From the NCBI GenBank assembly GCA_000750105.3, contig JPHH03000005.1, positions 868,001-932,000 of the forward strand: a stretch of DNA of 64,000 nucleotides, written 5' to 3'. The DNA comes from Tolypocladium sp. Sup5 PDA-1. Taxonomy: Eukaryota; Ascomycota; Sordariomycetes; Hypocreales; Ophiocordycipitaceae. Positions 1 through 12,887 of the stretch are shown piece by piece. The notes under the pieces were generated by a model. It was not told where the DNA came from. It saw nothing but the letters and a program-made list of their open reading frames with translations, and did no database searches. Positions within the stretch are counted from its first letter, which is position 1. Each line of letters opens with the position of its first letter. The translations under genes and the position numbers were made by a program.

Positions 1-44
1 TACTTCGTACCTGGCTTTACGTACGAAGTACTCGTACGGAGTAC
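1..44. repeat. Inverted repeat with an adjacent copy of the dispersed 10-mer motif
   Basis: TACTTCGTAC at 1-10 and its exact reverse complement GTACGAAGTA at 21-30 form a perfect 10-bp stem with a 10-base loop. TACGGAGTAC follows at 35-44. The left side may continue outside the window. This is the densest group of the dispersed motif family seen here. Confidence 0.85.
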
Positions 45-1740
45 CTCCCGCGATGTTGATGCTGGAGCAGGGGCTGTACATACGCCGAAGGCAATGGGGT
101 CGCAGCATTTGCCGGCCGGCAAACGCGCCTAGGGTCGAAGTACATACTGCAGCTTATCTCAAAATGATGATGGATAATTTCTCTCCTAGGTTCTTCGTGA
201 GCGAGGACGACCCTATGCTGGGCGCAGCAAGTTGTCGAGCGAAGAGCGCGTGTGCAACAAGTTTGGTTCCGGTTGCCTGGCTGCCAACTAGCAACTGCAG
301 TCGGTCACAGTGACATTCAATCGTATCAAGCCTAGGCCTGCACCCACAAGAACCTCCGGCGAAGAAGACATGCAGATGGAGCCGAGAACACTGCATGCAC
401 TTCCGTACCTGGAGTGAGTGATGCAAGGGCTGACGATTGCATCGTGGGGGCGGGAGCTTTTGGCCCTTGAAGGCGGAAATTTAACCTCGCTGCTCAGGGG
501 CAGAAGAAGCAAACATTAACGTCCCGACGATTGTGATTTCTCGCGTAGCGGGTGTGTCAGTTGTGACCACCGGTTGTCGGCAGGGCTGAGACCGGTGCGG
601 GACGGCGCAAGGCATGTTTTTGGAGTGCTACATACTGCACTCGTGGGGTGTAGGAGTGAAATAGCCAATATAGTGCAGGATTTGCAATACGTGCAGGATC
701 TATCGAAAAGGTCGTCAGCCGTCAGTCAGTCAGCAGAGGGATTCGATTCCACATCCTCCAAGGAGACACAATGGCATTGTCCCCCTTCGGCTGTCGGGGG
801 GCGAGTGCCCCGTCAAGTAGCTTGTCCAACTAACGCTCTGGTTAGTCTGTCGTCGTCAAGACCGTTCTCTTCAGTGCCGGCAAGCTTGCGTTTCCATCTG
901 TCATGGAAACCCTGGAGGTTTCTGGACTGGCTTGGACAAATCCACAAAGTCGGCCCAAGAAACCACAGACCACACCACACATCACATCGCTGTGCCGTGC
1001 AATGGGTTCGATGGAAGCCCCACGTGTGTAGGCGACGAGCCCCGTCTCCGGGGGCTACCAGCATGCGCCGCGTGGATACTGTCTCTCGGGGGTCTGGGAT
1101 GCATCATCCGCCCAAATGTCACAAATGACTGGATCGGCAGAATATTACATGTGGCAGCTTGTGATATGAACTGTCGCAAAGCACTTGCTTTCGGGCCCGG
1201 AAACCGAGATGCATGATCCAGCACGGCAGCATCGAAACCACGCCCCCATCGTCGGGCGATATTCGCAACAAAACAGAGCGCATGCGAGGGCTTGACTGAC
1301 TCGGGTTGAGCACGGGGCCGCGCGCGCAGACAGAAGGCGCAACAAGCCACCCGCCATTTGTTGCACCATGCCGCTCCCTCATCAGGGGTCCCCAAGGCAA
1401 GCATTAGGTGGTTTGTGGCTGACGCACTTGCATCGTACAAGCTGTACAGGATTATATCGTGAATCTCGCAACCGCGCATGCCCGGGTGTGAGTGGGGGGA
1501 ATAGCCCGTCGACCACAGATTGCTGTGGGAAAACCACCCATTCAACAACAAAAGAACCAAGCGCGATTGCCGATCCACCGGGTCGACGCCTCGCCGCGGA
1601 AAAAGGAGCTGCCAGACTCGGCTCGTCTTAGAGCTGGGACCACGGCAGAAGCTGCTCGTTCTTATTATCCTGAGCAACTTTGAGTGGATCACGCGTTGGC
1701 TCGGAGCGGGAGGTTCAGCTGCGCTGTGTCTCTGTTGTGC

Positions 1741-1756
1741 TACGGACTAGTCCGTA
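1741..1756. repeat. Perfect 16-bp palindrome TACGGACTAGTCCGTA
   Basis: The sequence equals its own reverse complement. Its half TACGGACTAG recurs at 2611-2620, 27990-27999 and 62929-62938, all between genes. It could be a dimeric protein-binding site or the trace of a small inverted-repeat element. Confidence 0.75.
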
Positions 1757-3886
1757 CAGAGCCGCTACTCGTAGTTGTCAGCAAGCTGAACAGCTGCGAG
1801 ACCCACGCACTCGTCCTTCGTACCTACGAGCCAGTGATCAGAGGGATGAACCACATCGGCAGGCTCGGATGTTCTGCGTGGTTTCTCGGGGACCTGGGGT
1901 TCGTGACCGTGGGGAGGTTTCGTGGCTTGCGGGTGAGAATACGATTGAGGTTAGAAGAAAGCATGGAGCTGCAGCCTGGGGAAGGATGCGCCTTCCTTGC
2001 CGATATCACAGAGGAATTGGGCAACCGCCAACGAACGTCACGCACACTTGCATGGATGAGGCAGTGACCACCCAACTACCTACTTGATGCCTCAAGGTTC
2101 TTGCCATCCTGCCTCCTTCCTCCACGCTTCGCGCGGCGGCACATTTCTACCACACAAGTGCTTTAGGTGCGATTCATAGTTTTTCTACCTGTCACAACAC
2201 CGAGCAAGGATCCGTCGGCCAACAGCCTCTTCCTTCGTCATGTTTTCGCCAACGGCGCATGCCTCTTCAATAGCGGCCCTCGCGAAGCGCGAGCCCCAGC
2301 GAGGCTTATTTGTGATTGGGGCGTGAGCCAGAGTCGCTTGGAGAGGCCACAGGGTACTCTGTTCGTCCACGCAGGTCCCCACGGCAAAAGCCACTTCATG
2401 CCATGTTCCCTCTGGCGGCGTCTTCTGGCGTTGTCTAGACCTCAGCTTTCGACATTGCATTCAGGCGTCAAGCGCCAAGCAGGCACCATCGAGCCTCGTC
2501 TCCGCGCACTGCCCCTACACCGGGTTGGGGACAATCGGCCCACCTCGTGACAGCATCAATCACATGGCGCGGCGCTGACGTGGTATGACCGCATCCAGAC
2601 CGTCCCGATCTACGGACTAGCATCGTCCCAGATCAGTCGATCGGATGTCTCCACAGTCAGCCAGATCCCAACGGGCTGGTCTGCAGCGAACACGCCCCCC
2701 CTTTTCCTACCCGCGAGTTCACGATGCGTTGGCTCCATTGTATCGAAAGGCGCTTCTACTCGTAAATAGCATGGATGTGCCATTGCCTCGGGCCAACACT
2801 GCTCTTGCCTCGCTTGACAGGAGTGGGCTGTTTTCTCTTCCTTCCTCGCTCATAACGACGGAATTCGGCAAGGCGTGGGATTCCGAAAGAAAGAACACGC
2901 CGCGCTCTTCAGCCAAACAGTGGTTCGTTCGGCCATCGGCCGTTTGTGGGAGCCATTAACTGGGAACGGGCAGATGCTCAGTGCAGGACAGAGGGGCCAG
3001 CTGCGCCCGCATCACATACGGGTTGTGCATGTCCGACAAAAGTAACGCCTCCGGGCTCACCGGTTTCCTCCGCCAGCCTGGCTGGCATGAAAGATGAGGC
3101 CCTTGGGGGTGTCATCACACCTCCATATCATGCACCACATCCTCTCTTACCTCTACCCTCACCCGGGGCTGCCCTGCAGCGATACAGGCACATTTGTCAG
3201 CTCGGTGGCACGCCGTCTGTCAAGCAATGTCAGGTCGCAGCTAAACGGGCGTGCGGGTGTGACAGGCTTGGCGCATTCGTCGACCAATCCATCGCCCTCT
3301 CGAGCAGATGGTGCGCCTGACAATCGTGGTTTGCTGCAAGCCATCCTTCTCAGGAGTGCGGCTGATGCCGCGTCCGATCATCGATGCAATCCCCATCCCC
3401 CCATCCGTGCTGATGGGCAGACACCACGGCAGCTTCCTTGAGCCGTCTTACTGCGGCTGGACGTGGGCTTACGCAGAAGCGGATAGATAAAGTGCTGAGG
3501 GAGTTGTCTCGCTCACCTTTAATGACATGACGCGCCGTCGCCTTTCATGGCTGGCGCTGACAGATTGACAGGCAGAGAGGCTCCGAGGGCTGAGCGCATG
3601 CAATTTCGGGCCCAGGGCCCGCAGACATGACGTTGTGAGATTCGGAGGTGCTTCCCACCTCGCCTACTACTCGTACTTGTGGTCGATTGGCCCCTGATGC
3701 GACACGTTTCCCGTTGGAAGTCGGGGTTGCATCCGTCACATGAGATCGCAAATGTCCACAGATTTCTTTTTTGTCACTTGTCGTCTTCATTTGCCAAGTT
3801 TTGGGCCAACGACCGTCAGCATCGCTTTCCGGCCCCCAGTTCTCCCAGTCAAGCCTTTGATCGAACGAGGGTGGGAGGGGAGCGTG

Positions 3887-3909
3887 CGTCGTCGTCGTCG
3901 TCGTCGTCG
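3887..3909. repeat. CGT trinucleotide repeat
   Basis: Between seven and eight tandem CGT units in non-coding DNA. On the minus strand it produces a threonine run in an accidental open frame. Confidence 0.85.
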
Positions 3910-6425
3910 GTGGCGCATGCATGCAGGACAGCTTGTCAAACCGGGAACCTCGCCTCGCATCGCATGAGATTCTGCAACCGCCGATGCCCATGCTCTCTGT
4001 GCACCGGCCAGTCGGCGGCCGTGACCCTGGTTGCCCTGGCCGCAAACCTACGAGCACCGCAGGCAACGGAAGTGAGACGTAATGAAAGACAAGAGAGAAA
4101 ATCTCACTTTCCGGCCGGTCGGCCGACTCCGCCAACAAAGGCCCGTCCTCCGCCTTTTGACAGGTGACAGAATGTGGATAGCGGGAAAATATGACACGTG
4201 CGGTGAAGGAGCCAGATGAGCTCGGAGCAACGCCGGGCAACTCACATCCAATAATCCAAACAGGCAGCGCCAAGGAGACCCACGCCCAACCCCCAATCTC
4301 TTAATAACCGCTTGGAGAATGGGCGGTGGCTTTTCCCACCAGTCGTTTTTCCCACGATGGGCTTGCCTGTCACTCACGATTAGCGCGTGGATTAGTGCCA
4401 GATCGTGGTGTTTCCGAACACGAGGCCGACTCGCACCGCCTATCGGCGGTCGGTGGAGGCAACGGCGGAAGTGGGCAAATTTGCGCACGTACGATTTCTT
4501 TTTGTCATGGCTGCCGATAGCTCGAGCTAGGTGCCACGCTTGCCACGTTCGAGAAGACGGCTAAAGACGAGCTCAACGATGCGCCGTCGTCCACTTATCC
4601 TGAAACTGGCAACCAACCAACGGAGATCACTCTGCCAGCGCCGAGAGCGCCGGAGGGCGTGGGCTTGGGCTTAGTGGGCTCGTCCAACGATTAGGTCACC
4701 TTCGGGTACGAGCCCTGGACCTCGCGCCAGCAACAGGGGACGGACATTGCAGCCCTCCCCCCAAACTTTCTCCAACGGCCATGTGGTCAGGATCTCGTAC
4801 CCGGCGGACCGTTTACGATCGAATCGCTCGTGACATTACCTGCTTTATGCAAACCCTGGGATGCCCTCATGATGCCAAACTGCCCGGGCGTTGCTTTCTT
4901 GGCTCCTCTTCAGCTCAAGCCTCCCGGACCTGAGAGCTTCCCAGGCTGAGTTCCGTTGCCCGCGTGGGATGCTCTCAATGTCTGTTATTGGCGTCCCCTT
5001 CCTGCTACACCCCCCTCCGTTGACGGGACAGGCATCGGACAACGCATGTTGCGACTGGGTACCGCCGTGCATTAGGCAAACCACTCTCGCGGGTCCAGAA
5101 AATCTCGATTCTTGCACCCGCCGCCAGGGGCCCTTTCATCCGCCTCGGCTACAGCTTCTCGCAGCCAGAGAGAGAGGGGGGGTGGGCTGGTGCAGTGCGG
5201 TGCGTATCGCATCTGGGGCAGCGGCACGAGACTCATTCGGAAAACGTTTCAATTCCTTCGGCCAGATCGGCCCCTCTTCCCACGATGGGCCCAAGGTTTT
5301 GTTTTTTTGGTTTCTGACTGCATCAATATCACGCCACGTCTGCCGTATTTGCTCCAGCGGGAATCTCACGCCCCGTCTTCTTCTGTCCGCTGGTTCCCCA
5401 AGCTGCTCCTTTCTGGAGGACGGAGTCCCAGTGCAGCGGCTGATCGTGGTGGAGTGGTGATGGACGTTGTTGGAGGTTGGGTGGCTGTGTAGGTACGATC
5501 ATGCACAGCCAGAGAGATGCGAGGCACTTTTGTGAAAGCAGGCACCGACACAAGAGCAACGACAGCTAACAGCCAACCCAACCCAAAGACGCCCGGTCAG
5601 GCAACTCGCACCTTCGTTCAATTTACACAGCATCTGGCGAGCACAAGACAGGGAGGTATTATTAGCCATGATGCTGTGCCACGGAGAGTGGTGCAAAGCG
5701 CAGCGCGAAGGAGTCAGCGCAACCAGGAGTGTGTGGTGTATGTCGGTGGTTGGTGAGTTGGCCGACCGCCTCCTAGTCGCACGCCTAACAATGATTTTCA
5801 GATCCATCCACGATTCCCACACAGCCCGGCCAATTCTATCATTGTGATGTTCGTCACGGGTGCGCTGATTGGCGCCGCGGGCTGCAGTGGGCCGTGCGGT
5901 GCTGGCGCTCATGCTCGTGGATGCTTGCCTACTCTGGTGAGCAACCAAAAGGTGACGGGGAGGGTCGCGGCCAGCAGAGCTGGAGCATCGTAGATTTAGG
6001 GCTCGGGAACTCGGGCGTGGCCATGCCAGCGCCCACCAGTGCGACGTAGTAGTCGTCGATGATGCCACTGAAGAGTTGTTGTTTCTCCAACTAGCCGTAG
6101 TGTCGCGGCAGAATGGCATGGTTGGAGCCCTTCGCAGACAGTGGTTGCTCGACGGATCGTCTCGAGTTTCCGGGCGATTCTCGTCGGCTGGCGCAACAAC
6201 CTGGTCCCTGTCCAAGCCAAGCCGACATCCACCAACCAAACTCACCCCATTTCTGGTGCGCGGCGGCATAACCCTGGGCCCACCACCGCGCGAAGCTAAT
6301 CGTGTCCTTCATCGTGGGGATAGATGGCCAAGATGCTTTGACGTCGGTCGGACAGCCCATTCCTGGGCCCAGGGGGGGATCCTGTCAGGGGAGTGGGCGA
6401 GCGGGATCCCCTGCCCGGGCCAGAT

Positions 6426-6450
6426 CGCACGCACGCACGCACGCACGCAC
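6426..6450. repeat. GCAC tetranucleotide repeat
   Basis: About six tandem CGCA units (CGCACGCACGCA...) in the gene-free region, with no gene nearby. Confidence 0.85.
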
Positions 6451-9400
6451 AGAGTCTGTGCCCCAGAGACGAGGCAAAAGCAAAAGTCACCTGGTGTTTC
6501 TCGCCCGGCCCTCGCCGCGGCCGACGTCGACAAAACACTCGCCAACGACCGCGCCGTGCCATGGACATAAACTTGTAATTGTGGTGACACAGGAGTCATG
6601 TACGTATGATCTGCCGTGGACGGTGGACGCAGGGTCTGGATCAAGAATTTCCAAAAACTCAACCCAACCCGCTGCCGTGTCTTGTGACGAAGCGGATGTG
6701 ATGCAGCCCGTGCACTTGGACAGCCCCATTGCCAGAGGACAGAGCAAGAGAGGGCAAGGGAAAGGGGAAAATCTGACGGAATGGAGCGGACGTCTCACTC
6801 AACGCTATGTACGATGGAGGAAGCTTTCGGACACGTCGTACACCGAGCGAGAGCCATCGTCCTTCTGCCGACGACCGGACTTCTCTCCGGGCCCTGCCCA
6901 CCGCTGGGCATGTCGACGGAGGGCGGACGGTGACAGGGGCTTGGTGCCCTGAAAACGCGGTTCGCCAGTGTGCAAAGCTCTCCCGACGATGTGACGGTAC
7001 GGGGTCGAGGCTCACGGCGCCAGATGCGTAGTAGCGCCAGATCCTTCATCAACGCGAGGACCCTTGAATGCCGTAGAAGCACACCCGATGAGGCAGAAGG
7101 CACACCGCAACTCCTGCGACGATTATGTACACCGACGACTGCTTCGGTATCATCGACAATCTCACCAGAACCCAGGGCCGTCGTGTCGTGCGGGGGGGGG
7201 CAAGCAGAGATGGGTTCTAAGGGCGATATCTCGGCATCTGCACACTGTCCGTGTACGCTTCGAGGCCTTGGAACTCGACGACTCAAGAAGAAGTTGGGCC
7301 CCATTGAACAGGTGGTGCAGGCGAGCAATGCAAGCGGGCCTGTCGATGGACCGTCGGCCAGCAGTAGAACATCAGGCGAACGCGTGCCTTGTCTGTCGAG
7401 AGTTGATGGTTTCGCTGGATGACAATGCCAATTACATACGATGGACGTGACCCCCCGTAGCCTCCATCAAAGACTATCATGTCACGGACCTGCAAGCGAG
7501 CAGGCAGCCGCATGGATGCGATGTGATGATGATGCGACAAGGGTCGCACTGGCACCGTGGCAGGCAAGTGGTTGGGCGTATCCGTACGACGCTGCAGCAT
7601 CACTTGCAGCAATACCCGACGGTTCGACCGTGCGTGGTGCAGCACAGCAGTTCGACCCCCGGCACCATGACGATCGCCCGCCACACCAACTTACTCGTAC
7701 TCGGTACGGAGGGGGGAGACGAGTCTTTTCAAAACCCTTCCCACACTTGGGCCCCGTCTGGACCCCTTTTCAACCTTCTCCGGTCAATTTTGAAGCCGGT
7801 GGGGACTGTTATCAACGAGGAAACTGTCAAACAGCGGCGGGATCGGCTGCGCAAGCGTGGACACACCCGGCCTGTGTTACCAAAGACGGATTTTGCCTTG
7901 TGTGGTGGGGAATACAGCGATATTCGGTTCGGTGCAGACGGCCACGAGATTTCCATCTTGGTTACTCCGTGGATTAGCAAAATTTCCGATGTTGTGCAAA
8001 AGCAATCATGCACAGACGTAGCATGTTTCGTGCATGCACGCACGCAGACGTCCCCGTCCGTCGACGCCGAGGATATCGGCAAAACAAGCCTCCGGCCTTT
8101 GTCGTCCCGGCTCTCGGAAAGCCCAAGACTGCCCGATGGAAACACCGCCCAATCACATACGCGAACCGGAGGCAAGATCAGCAGTTACCTGTACCACGCG
8201 AAGCACAACTTCGGCCAACAAGAGGCGCCGCCTGCGGCCTCATGCCTCCAGAGTCCTGGACCTGCGCGCCGCTGGGGTGAATGGGTGGGAAGATCGAGGC
8301 TAGTGCGCTCCAGGGTACTCGATACCGCGGTTTGGGCCCCAGCAGACCGTGGAGCATCAAAGGATGGCCAAGGAACAAGGATGCTTGGGGACATGACGAG
8401 GCCACACCAGGACAGCGCCGACCGAGCCAAGGCCCTTCATCGTGATGCGGCGTGTTGCAGCCCCCCACAAAGTAAGCCCGGCAGGCCGAGCTCCCGGGCG
8501 ATTGGGACGAGGGAAGAAACAAAACCGAAGACAGCAGACGCTTGACTGCCATGGCGGCAACAGGTCGGCGGATCCGCGAAACCTGACTATGACTGCCGAG
8601 TACAAGTTGCAGCTGGTCGCGGCACTTGAAGCAGAGTAGAATCACAAAAGGGTGGTGGTAGCCTACGCTCTCTCTCTCGTAGCGCGACTGGAGACGTCGC
8701 AGATGACGCCCGACGGCTATTGCCGCGCTCGCAATGGCCCCCCAGCGGGGCTGCTCCATCATCTTGCCGCGCCAGGCGGCATCTTCGAACCAGACTGTCG
8801 CCGGCGACTTGGAGAAAGCCTAAACGGTGAGGACGACGTCCATTGCGAGCTGACAAGCCAGTCAGACCAGCTTTCAAGCACACGGCGTTGTCTTCACAGC
8901 GTTGCGCACACCCAGGGGGCCGACCGTGTAAGTGAATGTCATCAGAGCTGGGAAGGCGTTCAGGCGGTCCGATGGGGTAACACTATGCGGACTACGGACT
9001 ACGGATGGCGGAGTTTGGACACGGTCGGCTCAGGGTCACATTCGAGCCATTCTGGAAGCCAATCCCCCCCCAAAGTACAGTAAGGGAGATGGGGTCGGCC
9101 ATGAGTCGGTAGCGAGATGAGAGTCGGCTGGGGTCGTGGTTGGTGGTTCTTAGCCCTCCAACTCCCTCCTTCAGCAACATCTTCGCAATGACTCAAGGAC
9201 AAGCCGGACCCTACCCCACCTCCGGCGTGGAATGGTGATCCTGTTTGAGTTCGCTTTGCCGCCATTCGTGTTGTTCGAAATGAACAAAAGCCATGTAACG
9301 TACTTGTGAATCAACGACGACCGTACAGTACATTCAAAAGAATATACGACTACGTAATTAGCAGAGTATGCACATGTCGGTGTCGACAGCACCGTCGCTT

Positions 9401-11480
9401 TGTCCTCGGCCACTGCCATGCCCTCTGTGTCCACATCATCCGGTCGTGAGCAATCGTCTGCTCATCCTCTGATATGGGGCGTGAGATGGATAGCAGGTGG
9501 GCACAATCCCAGGAGGAACCAACCGGGGGTAGGCAAGCCATGGGCCTGGCGTGATCAAGGTCCACCCCAAATCGAAGAGAGCCCATCTGGATCTGGGCGA
9601 GATTAGGTCGACGGGCCCCATAGCAACGCTGCTGCAGCGGGCTGCCCGCCACCCATGGCGACGCACCCCAGTCCCAACTTGTCCGTTGGTTCTTTAAGCG
9701 GCGCGGGCAGTGTGACCTCCCCTGTACTTCGTACCAGCCGCCGCTACTTTTCTGTTGAAGGAGGCGCTTGGGCTGCTCGCTCCGTATCGATGGAACCGAC
9801 CACACACCCACTCGTCTGACTGACGTCGGGTATCCCCCTTCAGCACAGGAAGTCATCAGCGACAGCCGGACGCGCTGCACGACAGGGTGGTAGATTCGAT
9901 CGACCCCCATTTGGCCTGGGGCAACCCCCCTGTTTGGCGCCGGTGGGAAAGAGTGGATGCTCGACCAAAAGCAATGCCTCGAATGGAGCGAGCGCCCCTG
10001 TCCTGGGCTGACTGATGTCTTGTTTCTTTGCAGGCCCTAGCCGCGGGCTGCGGCCGTCGGTAAATTCGTCGACAAGTTGACCGATATGGACGCCTCTCGT
10101 GGGAAGATGAGGGAGATGTACTCCGTGCTTCGTACTAGTTCGGCTTCCGCGTCAAGAGCTTCGACTTGGTTTTGCATACTGTCCAGTCGCTGAACCATTC
10201 TTTCTCTGGCCAGTCAAGCTATTGAACACTGCGCATGTCCCAAGAGTCATGAGTCCGGGAGGCAGCGTACATATAGTGCTTCGACTTCTTGTGGTGTCTT
10301 TCCGCGTGCTGTGAGCTGCCCTACAACTTACCCCTTGCAAGTTTCAAGTGATACCATCCTGGTGGTTGAGATTGGCAGATCTCATGAACACCCAAGCGAC
10401 CGCAGCGCTACTGCACGAAGTCGTGATCCACGCCCAGGCCATCGGTGCAGGTTCTTGGACGAAAATCGAGAAGACTGCAGCAACTTGTATGACGTTTCTT
10501 GTTCGGGCTTGAGACTATCGTTCGAAAGGACGAGTTGCACCCAAAGAGGATAGTCCGTATCATGGACAGATTCCACATTCATACCTCTTTCATAATCTTG
10601 ATAGTCGTCTGGTGCCGCCATGGACGGAACATGCCCACCCCAGTCGAAAGAGAGTGGATGGCAGCCTTGCTCCTTCGCTGGAAGCGAGCCCACCCTTAGA
10701 GCGAGGCGTCAGGCTCGGTGTCCATTCTCTCTTCCCACTGCTGCGACTGTGCGGCACGATCGCGGCAATACGGATAGACTGATCTTAAATGATGACCTCA
10801 GGGTACCGTGGCGTCTGTGCCCTGCGCAAGCCTGGGCGGAAACGCCCCCATCAGCAACAACAGCATCGTCATCGCCTTCACCGGCCGAGGCATTGCATCT
10901 ATCCGCCTGTATAGGTAAATGGCAGTTAGTTGAAGTCTATCTGCGTGGGCCTGCAGCGAGGTCGGGTTTCCCTCAGGTGGTAACTCCCATGTGCTTGCTG
11001 TGCGTCCGTACAGGCAGGCCATGCGTGACGAAGCTGTGACCATCTCGCTCATCAGTCATCACTATTCGAAATGGACGTGCGTCGACAGCCAAGCTAACCC
11101 GCATCTCATCTCATGCAGGCATGCCTGTTAATGATGGGTCTTGGCTGCTGGCCTGCTTCTTGTGCAGGACGAGCACGGTACGGAGTGCGGCCACCTGCAA
11201 AGCAACACGACAGGATCTCTTGGTAGGTGTGTTGGCCCCCAGCAAATGCGAGCGAGCGACCAAGCCGTCGGGCGTTTGGAGTTTGGATGAGGTCGTCCCT
11301 TTGTTGTGCTGGGGAGAAGATTTCCAGAGGCCAGCGTGCTATAGCCGATCCTGCCTTAACACCTGAACGGACGTACTTGCCTCTTTGAATGAAGCTCTTG
11401 CTGATGAGGTTGGGTCTCGCTCCTGCCTCGCGGATTCACACACTTGCCTCAGGCAAGACTTCCCGTCTCTTGCGTTACTG

Positions 11481-11503
11481 TACTCCGTACGGATACTCCG
11501 TAC
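11481..11503. repeat. Two direct copies of TACTCCGTAC
   Basis: TACTCCGTAC at 11481-11490 and again at 11494-11503, separated by three bases. TACTCCGTAC differs from the dispersed TACTTCGTAC motif at one base and contains most of the reverse complement of TACGGAGTAC (GTACTCCGTA). It lies about 1.4 kb upstream of the GATA-factor coding region. Confidence 0.8.
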
Positions 11504-12064
11504 TGCCGCCCAGTCTGGCCTGCCTGCTTCATCTTCTTCCATTCAAGCAGCTTTCACTGGCCCAGTTACGGATATTTGCATCTGCCAGCGCCCCCATCGC
11601 AGATCGAAGCAACCACAGGCGCACAGCGTACGAGCAGCCGTCGTCGTCGTCGCACACGCCTGCCTCGACGTACATACTCTGCCCAGCCTCTCCCGCGAGG
11701 CTTGCATGCCTGTTTCATGGTCGACACGCGCACCCCAACAGACGAACAGATGTCAGAGCCTTGAAGCACCGGATCCACATCGCGAACCGTCAACCCGACG
11801 AGTCACCAGAAGCAGTGCGTCGTCTCGTTGCCAGCCGAGAGACAACCGCAAAAATAACAACATTCTTGGCCGTCATTTTAGCTAGCGCGCCCGCTGCACG
11901 CGACGTTCAATCCTCAGCGTCCGTAATCCCGACATTCCAGTGCGATTAGGCCTGCCCCGTCCGTACCCGTTCTGTACCCGCCGTACGAGTCGATACGCCC
12001 CCGTCCCGCGTCTCCAGAGCTGTCTCTAGGCTCACGCCGCCCTCGGTCTGGCTTTGGTGAGGGC

Positions 12065-12115
12065 CACCACCACACCACACCACACCACACCACGCACCAC
12101 ACCACACACCACACG
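12065..12115. repeat. CCACA-type microsatellite
   Basis: An imperfect run of ACCAC/CACAC units of about 50 bp. It lies roughly 0.8 kb upstream of the GATA-factor start, within or near its probable promoter or leader. Confidence 0.85.
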
Positions 12116-12480
12116 CCTCTCTGGGGGCCCACGACAAAGCCTGCTGGTTCATCGTCCCTCCCACGTTGTACCCGACCCCCCGCCGCGAAGCCAAACTCGC
12201 TAGCCCCCCAACGTCGAGAGACAAGTGCAATCCAGTGCCGCGGATCTCTGGGCTTGGGTTCCACTCCGCCCATCTCGCTCTCCTGGTCGTGTCTTGACTA
12301 GGACCAAGCCCGCCCCAGCAGCGGGTTGCGTCTCTAGACCCTGGTCCATTGGATCAAGCTGAGCCTGCCGTTGCTCGTGCTGCCCAGCATCCCGCCAACG
12401 CCACCACGAGGAGTCGCCATCGCGTCAGATCTTGACTAGCCCCGGTCGAAGCTGGCTCTCGAGTGGCTTACTGGGCCATC

Positions 12481-12880
12481 GGTACTCTTTATTATTCCTT
12501 TTACTGTTATTATCCCGTATTCTTCCTCTTTGATCCATCGTTTTCCCTCCTTTTATTTTATTTTATTTCACCTGCCCTTTCCCCTTCCCACCCCAAAAAC
12601 CAAAACCGTCGTCCCCGTCGGCTCTGGATTCTGCCGTCAGCCTACTAGCCTGGTCGTCGCATCGTCCCGTTTCGTTCGTCGACCGATCTCATCGCGCTTA
12701 GTCCAACAATCGTGCCAAGGTCAGATGTATCTACGGCCCTAGATTGCGCCAGATCCTCTTGGTCCTTGCCACGCGCGTTATGGAACCGGGTGACTCTGGA
12801 TCCCGGCAAAGGTCCGTCTTACATTCCTCCAACCAGCTTCCCTCTTGCCTACATCTGTCTCGTACGTCCCACGTCCTCCC
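12481..12880 (+). promoter_or_regulatory. Probable promoter/5' leader of the NsdD-type gene
   Basis: A strongly pyrimidine-rich stretch (about 12,490-12,600) typical of fungal core promoters is followed by a probable transcribed leader. It contains ATGs at 12,725 (a five-codon frame ending at 12,742) and 12,780 (a 35-codon frame whose TAA ends at 12,887, seven bases past the A of the first in-frame ATG at 12,881). A GTACGT donor-like site at 12,863 and a CCTCAG acceptor-like site ending at 12,907 could mark a leader intron. No transcript data support this. Confidence 0.5.
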
Positions 12881-12887
12881 ATGTTAA
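12780..12887 (+). promoter_or_regulatory. Upstream ORF overlapping the GATA-factor start
   Basis: A 35-codon frame begins at ATG 12,780 and ends with TAA at 12,885-12,887, so it overlaps the ATG at 12,881 in a different frame. A second small frame, 12,889-12,936 (15 codons), follows. Ribosomes scanning from the cap would meet both before the strong-context ATG at 13,082. They would lower or condition translation unless the leader is spliced. Confidence 0.5.

Larger units (their letters stand above)
1..12480. other. Long gene-free region upstream of the GATA factor
   Basis: About 12.5 kb with many short open frames on both strands but none with a recognisable domain, a convincing set of introns, or family-like composition. 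The longest is a 340-codon frame at 7523-8545, which is Arg/Ser/Pro-rich on GC-rich DNA and looks accidental. The stretch holds simple repeats (CGT near 3887, GCAC near 6426, CCACA near 12065), an inverted repeat at its left edge, and several copies of TACTTCGTAC/TACGGAGTAC and TACGGACTAG motifs. Base composition stays GC-rich, so there is no obvious AT-rich signature of repeat-induced point mutation. It could be a large regulatory region for the developmental regulator downstream, or carry non-coding RNAs. Genes with many small exons cannot be fully excluded by eye. Confidence 0.6.

Noticed and set aside
982..1692. 236-codon minus-strand frame
   Set aside because: Cys/Arg/His-rich random-looking composition and no homologous feature. 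The cysteines are not spaced as a zinc finger.
3545..4273. 242-codon minus-strand frame
   Set aside because: Contains a threonine run from the CGT repeat and otherwise no family-like sequence.
5499..6269. 256-codon minus-strand frame
   Set aside because: Arg/Ser/Thr-rich mixture with overlapping frames on both strands; no motif recognised.
7523..8545. 340-codon plus-strand open frame in the left desert
   Set aside because: No domain, erratic composition rich in Arg/Ser/Pro, no supporting intron signals and competing open frames on the other strand. Long chance frames are common in GC-rich DNA.
11385..11949. Two overlapping plus-strand frames near the GATA gene
   Set aside because: Both frames are open at once across the same DNA and neither shows a recognisable domain. 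More likely promoter or leader sequence.
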